Source: Inquilinus sp. KBS0705
GTDB taxonomy: Bacteria > Bacteroidota > Bacteroidia > Sphingobacteriales > Sphingobacteriaceae
Assembly: GCA_005938025.2 (NCBI GenBank)
Contig: VCCI02000001.1
Location: 1,612,001-1,676,000 of the forward strand
Length of the DNA stretch: 64,000 bases
Direction: 5' to 3'
The notes beneath the pieces are model-generated. The model searched no databases, was not told the origin of the DNA, and worked only from the letters and a program-made list of their open reading frames with translations. Position 1 is the stretch's first letter. Each line of letters starts with the position of its first letter. This document shows positions 1-6,423 of the stretch, in pieces. The position numbers and the translations under genes are program-made.

Positions 1-368
1 ACGGGGCATTGGTCATCTTTTATTTTAGATAGGTTAAGGCAATAATGATTCCCCCTGCCATCCGGCGAAAATGGTAAAAAATGGGCGGGCATTTTATGCC
101 CTACTTCAAAATGCTCAAACTTGTAAACAGCATCCAGGGAGGAGCCTTGTAAAGCTTCATCAATACCGTAAATTTCGACACCTGCTAACGAAATACCATT
201 ATGAACTGATAGCATGTACTTAAAATCAAGTGGAAGTTTCAGGTTGATATGACGCTCGAAATCCTCCAATCGGTTATCGGTAATGGGTGGCCCTAATAAA
301 GCTATTTCGCTATCGAACTTGGTTAACTCCGCAATTATATGATCGCTATGCTTTATGATGTCTGCCAT
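1..368 (-). CDS. SUKH-family (SMI1/KNR4) protein, 3' end cut by window edge
   Basis: The frame is open from an ATG at 368 to the window edge, giving the first 122 residues of a longer protein. Residues 45-58 (LPLDFKYMLSVHNG) and 97-113, with the FSPDGRGN turn, match the conserved blocks of the SMI1/KNR4 (SUKH) fold. SUKH proteins are cytoplasmic. Many are immunity proteins against polymorphic toxins, and others are stand-alone housekeeping proteins of unknown role. No toxin gene is visible on the window side; nuoB lies upstream in the same orientation, 56 bp away. The family call is fairly safe, but the role is unknown. Confidence 0.75.
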   Translation of the reverse strand, partial: MADIIKHSDHIIAELTKFDSEIALLGPPITDNRLEDFERHINLKLPLDFKYMLSVHNGISLAGVEIYGIDEALQGSSLDAVYKFEHFEVGHKMPAHFLPFSPDGRGNHYCLNLSKIKDDQCP

Positions 369-424
369 CTTATTCTTTTGACTCTGACAGGGTGTTTATG
401 GCACCCCCCTCTAACCCCCAAACC

Positions 425-904
425 CTACCCCACCAAACTTTCCGTCTCTATCTTTTTCTGCAACTCTAATATAGCACCTATAAGCGCTTCGGGGCGCGGG
501 GGGCAGCCTTGTACGTATACATCAACAGGGATTACCCTGTCTACCCCTTTTACTACGTGGTAACCATGCTGCCAGTAAGGGCCGCCGCAATTAGAGCAGC
601 TACCCATCGAGATAACATACTTTGGCTCGGGCATTTGCTCGTACAGGCGTTTAATGCGTTCGGCCATTTTAAAGGTAACGGTGCCGGCTATTATAATAAC
701 ATCGGCCTGGCGCGGCGAAGGCCTTGGGAACACACCAAAACGGTCAAGGTCGTAAGTAGATGCCATCGAACCCATCATTTCTATCGCGCAGCAGGCAATA
801 CCAAAACTAACCGGCCATAATGATGACAGCCTTGCCCAGTTAAGCAGGTCGTTCATTTTGGTAACTACTACGCCACCACTCTCGTTTGTCAGATCAGGCG
901 TCAT
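425..904 (-). CDS. nuoB: NADH-quinone oxidoreductase subunit B
   Basis: NuoB carries the N2 iron-sulfur cluster of respiratory complex I, the last Fe-S centre before quinone, on the cytoplasmic arm next to the membrane. The 159-residue protein shows the tandem cysteines C38-C39 and the later C103 and C134 that form the N2 ligand set, plus the [11 protein letters not shown] block. Its ATG overlaps the end of nuoA by 11 bp, so the two are translationally coupled. NuoC and NuoD are encoded about 20 kb away on the other strand, and no other complex I gene is in the window. Confidence 0.97.
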   Translation of the reverse strand: MTPDLTNESGGVVVTKMNDLLNWARLSSLWPVSFGIACCAIEMMGSMASTYDLDRFGVFPRPSPRQADVIIIAGTVTFKMAERIKRLYEQMPEPKYVISMGSCSNCGGPYWQHGYHVVKGVDRVIPVDVYVQGCPPRPEALIGAILELQKKIETESLVG

Positions 905-1517
905 TAGCAGGCTTTTTAAAGGATGGCTTAAACATGGGTTTCTTTATGGGAGTGGCGGTAGCAGTGGCATTATTAGTAGCAGTTGCAGTAGCGGTGGCAG
1001 GCATTTCTGCAACTTCTGTGCTGAACGCGCGCACTTTGTAATTGCTTTGCTCGTCGTTTAGTTTATTGTATAAATTTTGCGGGATAAAAGTATCGGTTTG
1101 CGGTATGGTAACGTTTGGCTTTATCCATTCCAGGTCGCCTTTGCGCCAAACGTAGGCAAGGCCAAGTATCAATATACCCAAAAACACAAACATTTCTGTT
1201 AACGATACCATTCCCCAGCGTTTATCTATCTGGGCTATATCTTTATTACCAAATACCGTTGCCCAGGGGAAAACAAATACCATTTCTACATCAAACAACA
1301 AAAACACCAATGCAATAACATAAAACCTGGAGTTAAAGGGAAGCCACGCGCTGCCGGTAGGTTCCTCGCCGCACTCGTAGGTGCTTTGCTTTTCGGCATT
1401 AGGGTTGTTTGGAGCTAAAATTCTATTAACGCCAAACAGCAGGCCTATAAAAACAATGCCTGTAATTAAAAAGATAAGTATCTTTCCAAATTCTGATATT
1501 TGCGCAACATCATTCAT
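894..1517 (-). CDS. nuoA: NADH-quinone oxidoreductase subunit A with long C-terminal tail
   Basis: NuoA is a three-helix membrane subunit of complex I near the quinone channel. The chosen start (MNDVAQ, ATG at 1517) gives 207 residues. Helices lie near 11-33, 64-90 and 105-124; the loop motif YECG is at 47-50 and the acidic pair D76/E78 follows. The frame stays open further upstream, but that stretch is the antisense of the divergent flavoprotein gene. After residue 135 there is a tail of about 70 residues rich in Thr/Ala/Asn and ending in basic residues, absent from the 120-150 residue canonical subunit. The gene is followed by and overlaps nuoB. Confidence 0.95.
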   Translation of the reverse strand: MNDVAQISEFGKILIFLITGIVFIGLLFGVNRILAPNNPNAEKQSTYECGEEPTGSAWLPFNSRFYVIALVFLLFDVEMVFVFPWATVFGNKDIAQIDKRWGMVSLTEMFVFLGILILGLAYVWRKGDLEWIKPNVTIPQTDTFIPQNLYNKLNDEQSNYKVRAFSTEVAEMPATATATATNNATATATPIKKPMFKPSFKKPANDA

Positions 1518-2730
1518 GACAGCAAATTTAACAAAACAATCAAACTTTGATGCTATAATTATCGGCGGCGGTGCCTGCGGACTGATGTGCGCGGTACAAG
1601 CCGGTTTTTTAGGCAAACAAACTTTGGTTTTAGAAAAAAACGACAAACCCGGTGCCAAAATATTAATTAGTGGCGGCGGCAGGTGCAATTATACCAACCT
1701 GTACACTACCCACAAGCAATTCATATCTCAAAACGAGCACTTTAGCCGCTCGGCATTGGCGCAATGGACCGTAGATGATACCATCACTTTTTTTGAGACC
1801 TACGGCATTGAAGGTAAAGAAAAAACACTGGGCCAGCTATTCCCGCTGAGTGACAAGGCTAAAGATGTGGTGAATATTTTTACAAATTTATGTGATGATT
1901 TGGGCCAGCCGATTTGGTGCAATAGCGAAGTTATAAGTGTTGAAAAGGTTGAAGGTGGTTTTAATGTGCGGGTTGATAAGGAAGGTAAGGAGCTGCTTTT
2001 AACTGCACCCAAAGTTGTTGTTGCCGCAGGTGGCCTGCCCATAGCTAAAATGGGTGCTACTGATTTTGGCCTGCGCACTGCGCGTAGTTTTGGCATGGCG
2101 GTTACAGAAACCTCGCCCGCCCTGGTGCCTTTAACCATTACCGGTAAAGACCAGCCCTGGTATGAGCAACTATCGGGCAATAGTATATTCTGCAGGGTGT
2201 GGAACGACCGCGCCAGTTTTGAAGAGAATATTTTGTTTACCCACTGGGGCCTAAGCGGACCAGCCATATTGCAAATATCATCGTACTGGAAACCCGGCGA
2301 ACATATTTACATTGACCTATTGCCCGGTAAAGATATTATAGAATTGATATTACAGGAACGTGAGCAGAACGGTAAAAAAATGCTGCTGGCCTACCTTTCG
2401 GGCTTGTTTACCCGTAAGTTTGCCGAGGCACTGGTTGATTACATCCCCGCGGATAAAAACCTGGCATCGCTCACCAAAACCGAACTGGAAGACATCAGCG
2501 CCTTACTGCACGAGTTTAAGGTGAAACCCGCAGGCACCAAAGGCTACGACAAAGCCGAAGTAATGACCGGCGGTGTTGATACTAACGAGCTATCATCCAA
2601 AACGCTGGAAGCTAAGAAAGTGCCCGGCCTGTTTTTTGGCGGGGAGTGCGTTGATGTTACCGGCTGGCTGGGTGGCTATAATTTTCAATGGGCCTGGGCA
2701 AGCGGCTTTGTAATAGCGCAAGGGTTGTAA
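1516..2730 (+). CDS. NAD(P)/FAD-dependent oxidoreductase, BaiN/HI0933 (YhiN) family
   Basis: This is a 404-residue flavoprotein of the HI0933/YhiN/BaiN family, a cytoplasmic group with poorly defined substrates. Visible features are the N-terminal FAD dinucleotide motif GGGACGL near residues 17-23, the ExxxxPGAKILISGGGRCN family block near 40-58, and a C-terminal GWLGGYNFQWAWASG block that closes the FAD site. The ATG at 1516 was chosen because it begins just before the FAD motif; the frame is open back to 1381 within nuoA antisense. This ATG overlaps the divergent nuoA ATG in the tetranucleotide CATG, so the two genes have no intergenic space. Confidence 0.9.
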   Translation: MTANLTKQSNFDAIIIGGGACGLMCAVQAGFLGKQTLVLEKNDKPGAKILISGGGRCNYTNLYTTHKQFISQNEHFSRSALAQWTVDDTITFFETYGIEGKEKTLGQLFPLSDKAKDVVNIFTNLCDDLGQPIWCNSEVISVEKVEGGFNVRVDKEGKELLLTAPKVVVAAGGLPIAKMGATDFGLRTARSFGMAVTETSPALVPLTITGKDQPWYEQLSGNSIFCRVWNDRASFEENILFTHWGLSGPAILQISSYWKPGEHIYIDLLPGKDIIELILQEREQNGKKMLLAYLSGLFTRKFAEALVDYIPADKNLASLTKTELEDISALLHEFKVKPAGTKGYDKAEVMTGGVDTNELSSKTLEAKKVPGLFFGGECVDVTGWLGGYNFQWAWASGFVIAQGL

Positions 2731-2737
2731 TTTCCGC

Positions 2738-2774
2738 GCGTCACTTTAGAACGAAGAAGGAGGAGAACTACAGC
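2738..2774. repeat. Degenerate copy of the dispersed palindromic repeat
   Basis: GTCACTTTAGAACGAAGAAGGAGGAGAAC resembles the repeat half at 2849-2886 (same GAACGA, AAGGAGGAGAA core) and precedes the two better copies. It lies directly after the flavoprotein stop codon. Confidence 0.5.
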
Positions 2775-2826
2775 TAAGCTTGCTCATTAGCCGCTTGTAT
2801 AAGATCTCTCGTAGCTACGCTCACTC
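2775..2826. repeat. Left direct-repeat copy flanking the GIY-YIG ORF
   Basis: This unit runs from TAAGCTTGCTCATTAG through AAGATCTCTCG to CTACGCTC. It is nearly identical to 3228-3278 on the other side of the GIY-YIG gene, with only a few substitutions. The same AGATCTCTCG core recurs at 39429-39438. Confidence 0.8.
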
Positions 2827-2848
2827 TATATAACAAGTTAAAAAAAGG

Positions 2849-2886
2849 ATGTCATTTCGAACGACGAAGGAGGAGAAATCTTATAC
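2849..2886. repeat. Left inverted repeat of the GIY-YIG unit
   Basis: ATGTCATTTCGAACGACGAA followed by GGAGGAGAAATCTTATAC is an imperfect reverse complement of 3250-3289. The pair encloses the GIY-YIG ORF almost exactly: it begins 24 bp from the stop codon on this side, and the other arm starts 38 bp from the ATG. Confidence 0.75.
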
Positions 2887-2909
2887 GCCATGCATCGGTA
2901 CACGATTGT

Positions 2910-3212
2910 TCAATCCCCTATCTCTTTATTTAGAAAATTCCATTCCGGATTGGTTGAGGCGATTAAATTTTCCTTTTTTTCACGCCGCCATTTTTTAATC
3001 TCCTTTTCGCGCTCTATTGCATGTTCAATATTCGAAAAATGTTCGTAATAGATCAGGTAATGACAGTAATATTTGCCGGTGAATGTTCTACTATTCCCGC
3101 GGCCTTCTATGTGTTCATATAATCTTCTATTCAAATCATTTGTTACGCCAATGTACAATACAGTTTTTTCCGCATTGGTTGTAATGTAAACATAGAAGTT
3201 ATAGTTCCACAT
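2910..3212 (-). CDS. GIY-YIG nuclease domain protein
   Basis: This is a 100-residue single-domain protein of the GIY-YIG superfamily (YhbQ/UPF0213-like). Residues 7-9 (YVY) and 20-22 (YIG) form the signature strands. Arg29/Arg30 lie in NDLNRRLYEH, and a Glu-rich helix follows (AIEREKEIKKW, 65-75) where the metal-binding Glu is expected. ATG at 3212 is preferred to the GTG at 3227, because that GTG lies at the edge of the flanking repeat. The gene sits alone between inverted copies of a repeat family that also occurs at 39 kb. Stand-alone proteins of this type are usually annotated as putative endonucleases; their biological substrate is unknown. Confidence 0.9.
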   Translation of the reverse strand: MWNYNFYVYITTNAEKTVLYIGVTNDLNRRLYEHIEGRGNSRTFTGKYYCHYLIYYEHFSNIEHAIEREKEIKKWRREKKENLIASTNPEWNFLNKEIGD

Positions 3213-3227
3213 AAATAATAATCGCAC

Positions 3228-3289
3228 TAAGCTTGCTCATTAGTCGCTCGTATAAGATCTCTCGTCGCTACGCTCGCTCGAGATGACAT
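3228..3289. repeat. Right repeat copy flanking the GIY-YIG ORF
   Basis: Bases 3228-3278 repeat the left unit at 2775-2826 in direct orientation. Bases 3250-3289 (GTATAAGATCTCTCG to GAGATGACAT) are the inverted partner of 2849-2886. The core GATCTCTCGTCGCTACGCTC is repeated at 39430-39449. Confidence 0.8.
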
Positions 3290-3304
3290 ACTCAATAAAA
3301 ACAC

Positions 3305-4198
3305 CTACATCCACATAAACGGATCACCGGATGCAATGTGGGTTATTTTAACACCAGGGAGTTTAGGGGTTAACCAATCTACAAAGTACTCCATCCCCGG
3401 CTCCTCGCTTACTGCATGGCCAAGTACTATTAAAGCTATCTTGCGGCCCTGCATGTTGGCATCGCGTATAAATTCGGCAGTTTCCCATTCCGATAGTTCG
3501 CCTATTATTAAAACATCGGGCTTGTCATTTATTACCGCCGTCATATGCCACTTAACACCGGCCGCGCCAGGTATTAGGGCTATATTTGAGCAGCTTTGTT
3601 GCAAATTACCTATTACCCTCACATGGGCTATTTTTAGTGTTGTTTTTAAATGCTGCACCACTTGCTGTAAGCTAACAGGCGGAATAACTACCTTAGTGTC
3701 GCCCTTATAATATGGCAGCCAGCCAGCCTTTTTAAGCACACCATAGCCCACTACATCCGGGTTTATAGAGTGTATATAATCGTGGCAGCGCCAAACGGTT
3801 ATTTTATATTTAGCCAGCAGGTCGGCCTTTTGTTGCACAACTGGGTTATCTTTCACCACGTCTTTATTATCGGTATGGTTATAAAAGGTTGGTTCGTGCG
3901 CTATAATAAAGTTGGCACCCAACTTGTTCGCCTGCTCTATAACCGCGGTTGTGGCAAACATGGTGGTAACAATACCCGTAACTATTTGGTCGGCACTGCC
4001 ACTTTTTAGGGTATCAACCGTGCCGGGTATAGGCGTTAACTTACCCTCTTTTAATACAATATCTATTATTTGCTGCACGGTATATTGCTCGTACGGATAC
4101 AATACCCCTCCCTTTACAAATGATGGCACCATGCTTAGCAAGGCCAAACCACCGGTAGCTTTGGTGGTATTAACGATGAATTTTCTTCTGTTTAACAT
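3305..4198 (-). CDS. Exported NIF3-like dinuclear metal protein (Tat-type signal)
   Basis: This is a 297-residue member of the NIF3 / GTP cyclohydrolase 1 type 2 family, normally cytoplasmic proteins that bind two metal ions. Candidate metal ligands are in AHEPTFYNH (about 100-108) and CHDYIHS (about 138-144), with a C-terminal GHAVSEEPGMEY block carrying His and Glu. The start at 4198 is preferred to 4261 because it opens with NRRKF followed by a hydrophobic stretch (GGLALLSMVPSFV), which resembles a twin-arginine signal. Export is therefore inferred and is unusual for NIF3. The next gene downstream lies beyond a repeat; the upstream neighbour is a cytochrome c on the same strand. Substrate unknown. 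Confidence 0.82.
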   Translation of the reverse strand: MLNRRKFIVNTTKATGGLALLSMVPSFVKGGVLYPYEQYTVQQIIDIVLKEGKLTPIPGTVDTLKSGSADQIVTGIVTTMFATTAVIEQANKLGANFIIAHEPTFYNHTDNKDVVKDNPVVQQKADLLAKYKITVWRCHDYIHSINPDVVGYGVLKKAGWLPYYKGDTKVVIPPVSLQQVVQHLKTTLKIAHVRVIGNLQQSCSNIALIPGAAGVKWHMTAVINDKPDVLIIGELSEWETAEFIRDANMQGRKIALIVLGHAVSEEPGMEYFVDWLTPKLPGVKITHIASGDPFMWM

Positions 4199-4276
4199 GT
4201 TATAAATTGGTTTTAAACAAGCTGAGCACCAATTTACAAAATTGATGCTCAGCAAATACATTAAGTGATGTCTTTT

Positions 4277-4795
4277 TTATTCGCGGCCACCCGATGGCGG
4301 AGGTGTTGGCGGCGTACCACCTTGCGATGGTGGCGGGCCTTCGCCTGGTTTAGCTCCCGGCGGCGGGCCACCCGGGCCACCAGATGCCTTCACCACTTCG
4401 GGGTGCGATGTACCGCGATGGCAGCTATTGCAATTAACACCGCTTTCCATCAGCATACCGTCGGGGCCTTTTTTGGCGCCAAAATATTTTTTATTGATCT
4501 TGTTCATCATCTGGAACATGTGGCGCGCCATTTCCTTTTCGGGTTTGGCATCGCTTACAAAGTCCATTTTTTTAGTATCCTCGTTACGCACATGGCAAAA
4601 ACTACAGCGTGCACCTAAGGCATGCTCCCATTCTTCCATTACATCATGCAATTGTTCTTTCGAGATGTTTTTAGGCAAAACCTTAAGGTTTTTAAATCCT
4701 TCGTCATCATCTTTAGGTTGGGCAGGTGCCATGGCCATAATGCCTATTACACCTAACAGGGCCGCTACGGCAAATAATTTTTTATTAATGGTCAT
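4277..4795 (-). CDS. Exported diheme c-type cytochrome
   Basis: This 172-residue protein has an N-terminal signal peptide (hydrophobic 8-25) and two covalent heme motifs, CSFCH at 64-68 and CNSCH at 122-126. The spacing and the AxxMFxMM segment between them resemble small cytochromes with a photosynthetic-reaction-centre-cytochrome-like domain found in Bacteroidota. The last 35 residues are Pro/Gly-rich and probably disordered. It should act as a periplasmic electron carrier; partners are not evident here. It lies 78 bp upstream of the NIF3-like gene in the same direction, which could allow co-transcription. Confidence 0.9.
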   Translation of the reverse strand: MTINKKLFAVAALLGVIGIMAMAPAQPKDDDEGFKNLKVLPKNISKEQLHDVMEEWEHALGARCSFCHVRNEDTKKMDFVSDAKPEKEMARHMFQMMNKINKKYFGAKKGPDGMLMESGVNCNSCHRGTSHPEVVKASGGPGGPPPGAKPGEGPPPSQGGTPPTPPPSGGRE

Positions 4796-4865
4796 AAGGT
4801 TATTTAAGATAACTAAGCTAATTTAAAAAAACTAAAACTCCAATAGGTGTCAACAATATTACAAA

Positions 4866-5711
4866 TCAACTTAAAAATGGCTCAACTAAGCTCATGCTTA
4901 ACTCCCAAAGTTTGTTACGCCCATCTTCGCTGGCAGCAGCTGCCGATGTGCCCTTAACCTCGCGATTTTTAAAATACTTGCCGCTTTTGGCATCAACACG
5001 GCCTGCGGTTGCCAGGTAAACAGTGGTTTTTGCCCCTTCTTCTGCCGATATCATAAATGGCCGCATCAGCCACATCAACATTTTGCCCATCCCCACAAGT
5101 TGAGCGCCAAAGCCTGTATTCACCAGGCCGGGGTGCAGTGCAAATGAGGTAACGCCCTTAGGGCCATACTTTATAGCAAGCGACCGGGTGAAAAATATAT
5201 TGAACAGCTTGGCTGTACCATAAGCGGTAAAGGCAGAATATGCCCTGTTTTTCCATTTCAGATCTTTGAAGTTGGGCTTGCCTATTTTATGCGCGTCAGA
5301 ACTTACGTTGATTATACGTGTCTGCCCGCGCTCTAACACCGGCAACAGGTTTTGCACCAGTAAAAAATGCCCTAAGTGGTTTACGGCAAAGGTCATTTCA
5401 AAGCCGTCTTTACTTTCTTCGTAATTAGTAAATATGCCACCGGCATTATTAATAAGTACATTAATGGCCAGCAAACTACCCTTAAGTAATTCGGCAGCTG
5501 TTTGCACGCTTTTTAGGTCGGCAAGGTCGCATTCTACCACGTAAATGCTTTTATTTTTTGTATGCTCAATAATATACGCTTTAAGCTCTTCGCCTTTGGC
5601 GGTATTGCGCACCAGCAGGTAAATAGCATGCCCCTTTTGTGCAAGGGCCAATGCTGTTTCTTTTCCGATACCGGATGTTGCACCGGTAATAACTGTAGTA
5701 GTGATAGGCAT
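4866..5711 (-). CDS. Short-chain dehydrogenase/reductase (SDR), retinol-dehydrogenase-like
   Basis: This 281-residue classical SDR has the NAD(P)-binding TGATSGIG at 9-16, NNAG at 88-91, the catalytic Ser in NVSS at 135-138 and YGTAK (YxxxK) at 164-168. The length and the C-terminal helix fit the retinol dehydrogenase/WW-oxidoreductase-like subgroup, whose bacterial substrates are mostly undetermined. It is probably transcribed alone: the upstream gap is 344 bp, and downstream the cytochrome gene starts 71 bp away. Confidence 0.92.
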   Translation of the reverse strand: MPITTTVITGATSGIGKETALALAQKGHAIYLLVRNTAKGEELKAYIIEHTKNKSIYVVECDLADLKSVQTAAELLKGSLLAINVLINNAGGIFTNYEESKDGFEMTFAVNHLGHFLLVQNLLPVLERGQTRIINVSSDAHKIGKPNFKDLKWKNRAYSAFTAYGTAKLFNIFFTRSLAIKYGPKGVTSFALHPGLVNTGFGAQLVGMGKMLMWLMRPFMISAEEGAKTTVYLATAGRVDAKSGKYFKNREVKGTSAAAASEDGRNKLWELSMSLVEPFLS

Positions 5712-6014
5712 TTTAGCTTGGGTTTAACACATTATTAGCTCACATCAAAACTAATACATTTTTAACCCCATGCAAATGCAAAGGCTAAATTAACCTGAGC
5801 GAAAACCTTGTGCCTGTGGCAATTAGCTTTTTATTTTTTTGTTTAAATAAACCAAGCAGTATCTAATAAAATTTAAATTTTAGATAATAACACCTCTGCC
5901 TTACTCTACGCCTTCTTAGTGTTCACTGTAGTTAATGGCAACATACATTAACAAACCGCTTACATCACCAAGGGTAAATTTTTTTGTAAAAAAATGTTAA
6001 ATAATTTGGTTTAT
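5712..6014. other. Intergenic region without a recognisable gene
   Basis: This divergent, AT-rich spacer lies between the SDR gene and the BlaI-type repressor. No ORF with coding character was seen. Its right end leads into the repressor promoter and operators at 6005-6048. Confidence 0.6.
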
Positions 6015-6035
6015 TACGAACACATCGTATATTTA
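6005..6035 (+). promoter_or_regulatory. Probable promoter of the BlaI-type repressor operon
   Basis: TTTG at 6005-6008 and TATATTTA at 6028-6035 (close to the Bacteroidota -7 element TAnnTTTG) are separated by 19 bp. Both tandem operators overlap the stretch from the -7 element to the expected transcription start, which fits repression. Confidence 0.5.
6015..6029. promoter_or_regulatory. BlaI-type operator 1
   Basis: TACGAACACATCGTA is a dyad with arms TACGA/TCGTA around 5 bp. The same architecture recurs at 6034, 19 bp downstream. Assignment to the adjacent repressor is inferred from position. Confidence 0.65.
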
Positions 6036-6048
6036 CGAAATATTCGTA
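6034..6048. promoter_or_regulatory. BlaI-type operator 2
   Basis: TACGAAATATTCGTA is a dyad with 6-bp arms TACGAA/TTCGTA around ATA. It ends 7 bp before the repressor ATG, next to the probable ribosome-binding site AGAAAG. Confidence 0.65.
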
Positions 6049-6055
6049 GAAAGAT

Positions 6056-6412
6056 ATGGAAAAACTATCCCAACAAGAAGAAGAAGCTATGCAGGCCGTA
6101 TGGCAGGCCGGCACCGGTTTTATTAAAGATTTTCTTGATCAGCTTAACGAGCCTAAGCCGCCCTACACTACCCTTGCATCAACCGTTAAAAACCTGGAGC
6201 GCAAAGGCTTTGTAAGTAGCGAAAAAATGGGCAACTCGTACCGCTACACCCCTGCTATTAATGAGGAAGAATATAAAAAACGCTTTATGAGCGGTTTTGT
6301 AAGCGACTATTTTAAAAACTCGTATAAAGACCTGGTTACCTTTTTTGCCAACGAAAAAAAGATAAGCGCGGTTGAGTTGAAAGAGATCATACAACTGATA
6401 GAAAAACCTTAA
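6056..6412 (+). CDS. BlaI/MecI/CopY-family transcriptional repressor
   Basis: This is a 118-residue winged-helix repressor. The N-terminus (EKLSQQEEEAMQAVW) and the TTLASTVKNLERKGFV recognition-helix region are typical of BlaI/MecI proteins, which dimerise on dyad operators and are inactivated when a cognate M56 membrane protease is triggered. The cognate sensor gene follows after 11 bp. Two operator-like dyads sit directly upstream, so autoregulation is likely. No beta-lactamase gene is adjacent, so the inducing signal is unknown. Confidence 0.93.
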   Translation: MEKLSQQEEEAMQAVWQAGTGFIKDFLDQLNEPKPPYTTLASTVKNLERKGFVSSEKMGNSYRYTPAINEEEYKKRFMSGFVSDYFKNSYKDLVTFFANEKKISAVELKEIIQLIEKP

Positions 6413-6423
6413 TACTTACCATT

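Noticed and set aside
1518..1688. Upstream extension of the nuoA frame
   Set aside because: It is open only because it lies antisense to the flavoprotein gene; the residues do not look like NuoA and the helix-rich part begins at 1517.
1800..2267. Minus-strand ORF of 155 codons
   Set aside because: It is antisense to the flavoprotein gene and has no family-like composition.
3213..3227. GTG start for the GIY-YIG protein
   Set aside because: It falls at the edge of the flanking repeat; the ATG at 3212 gives a complete domain.
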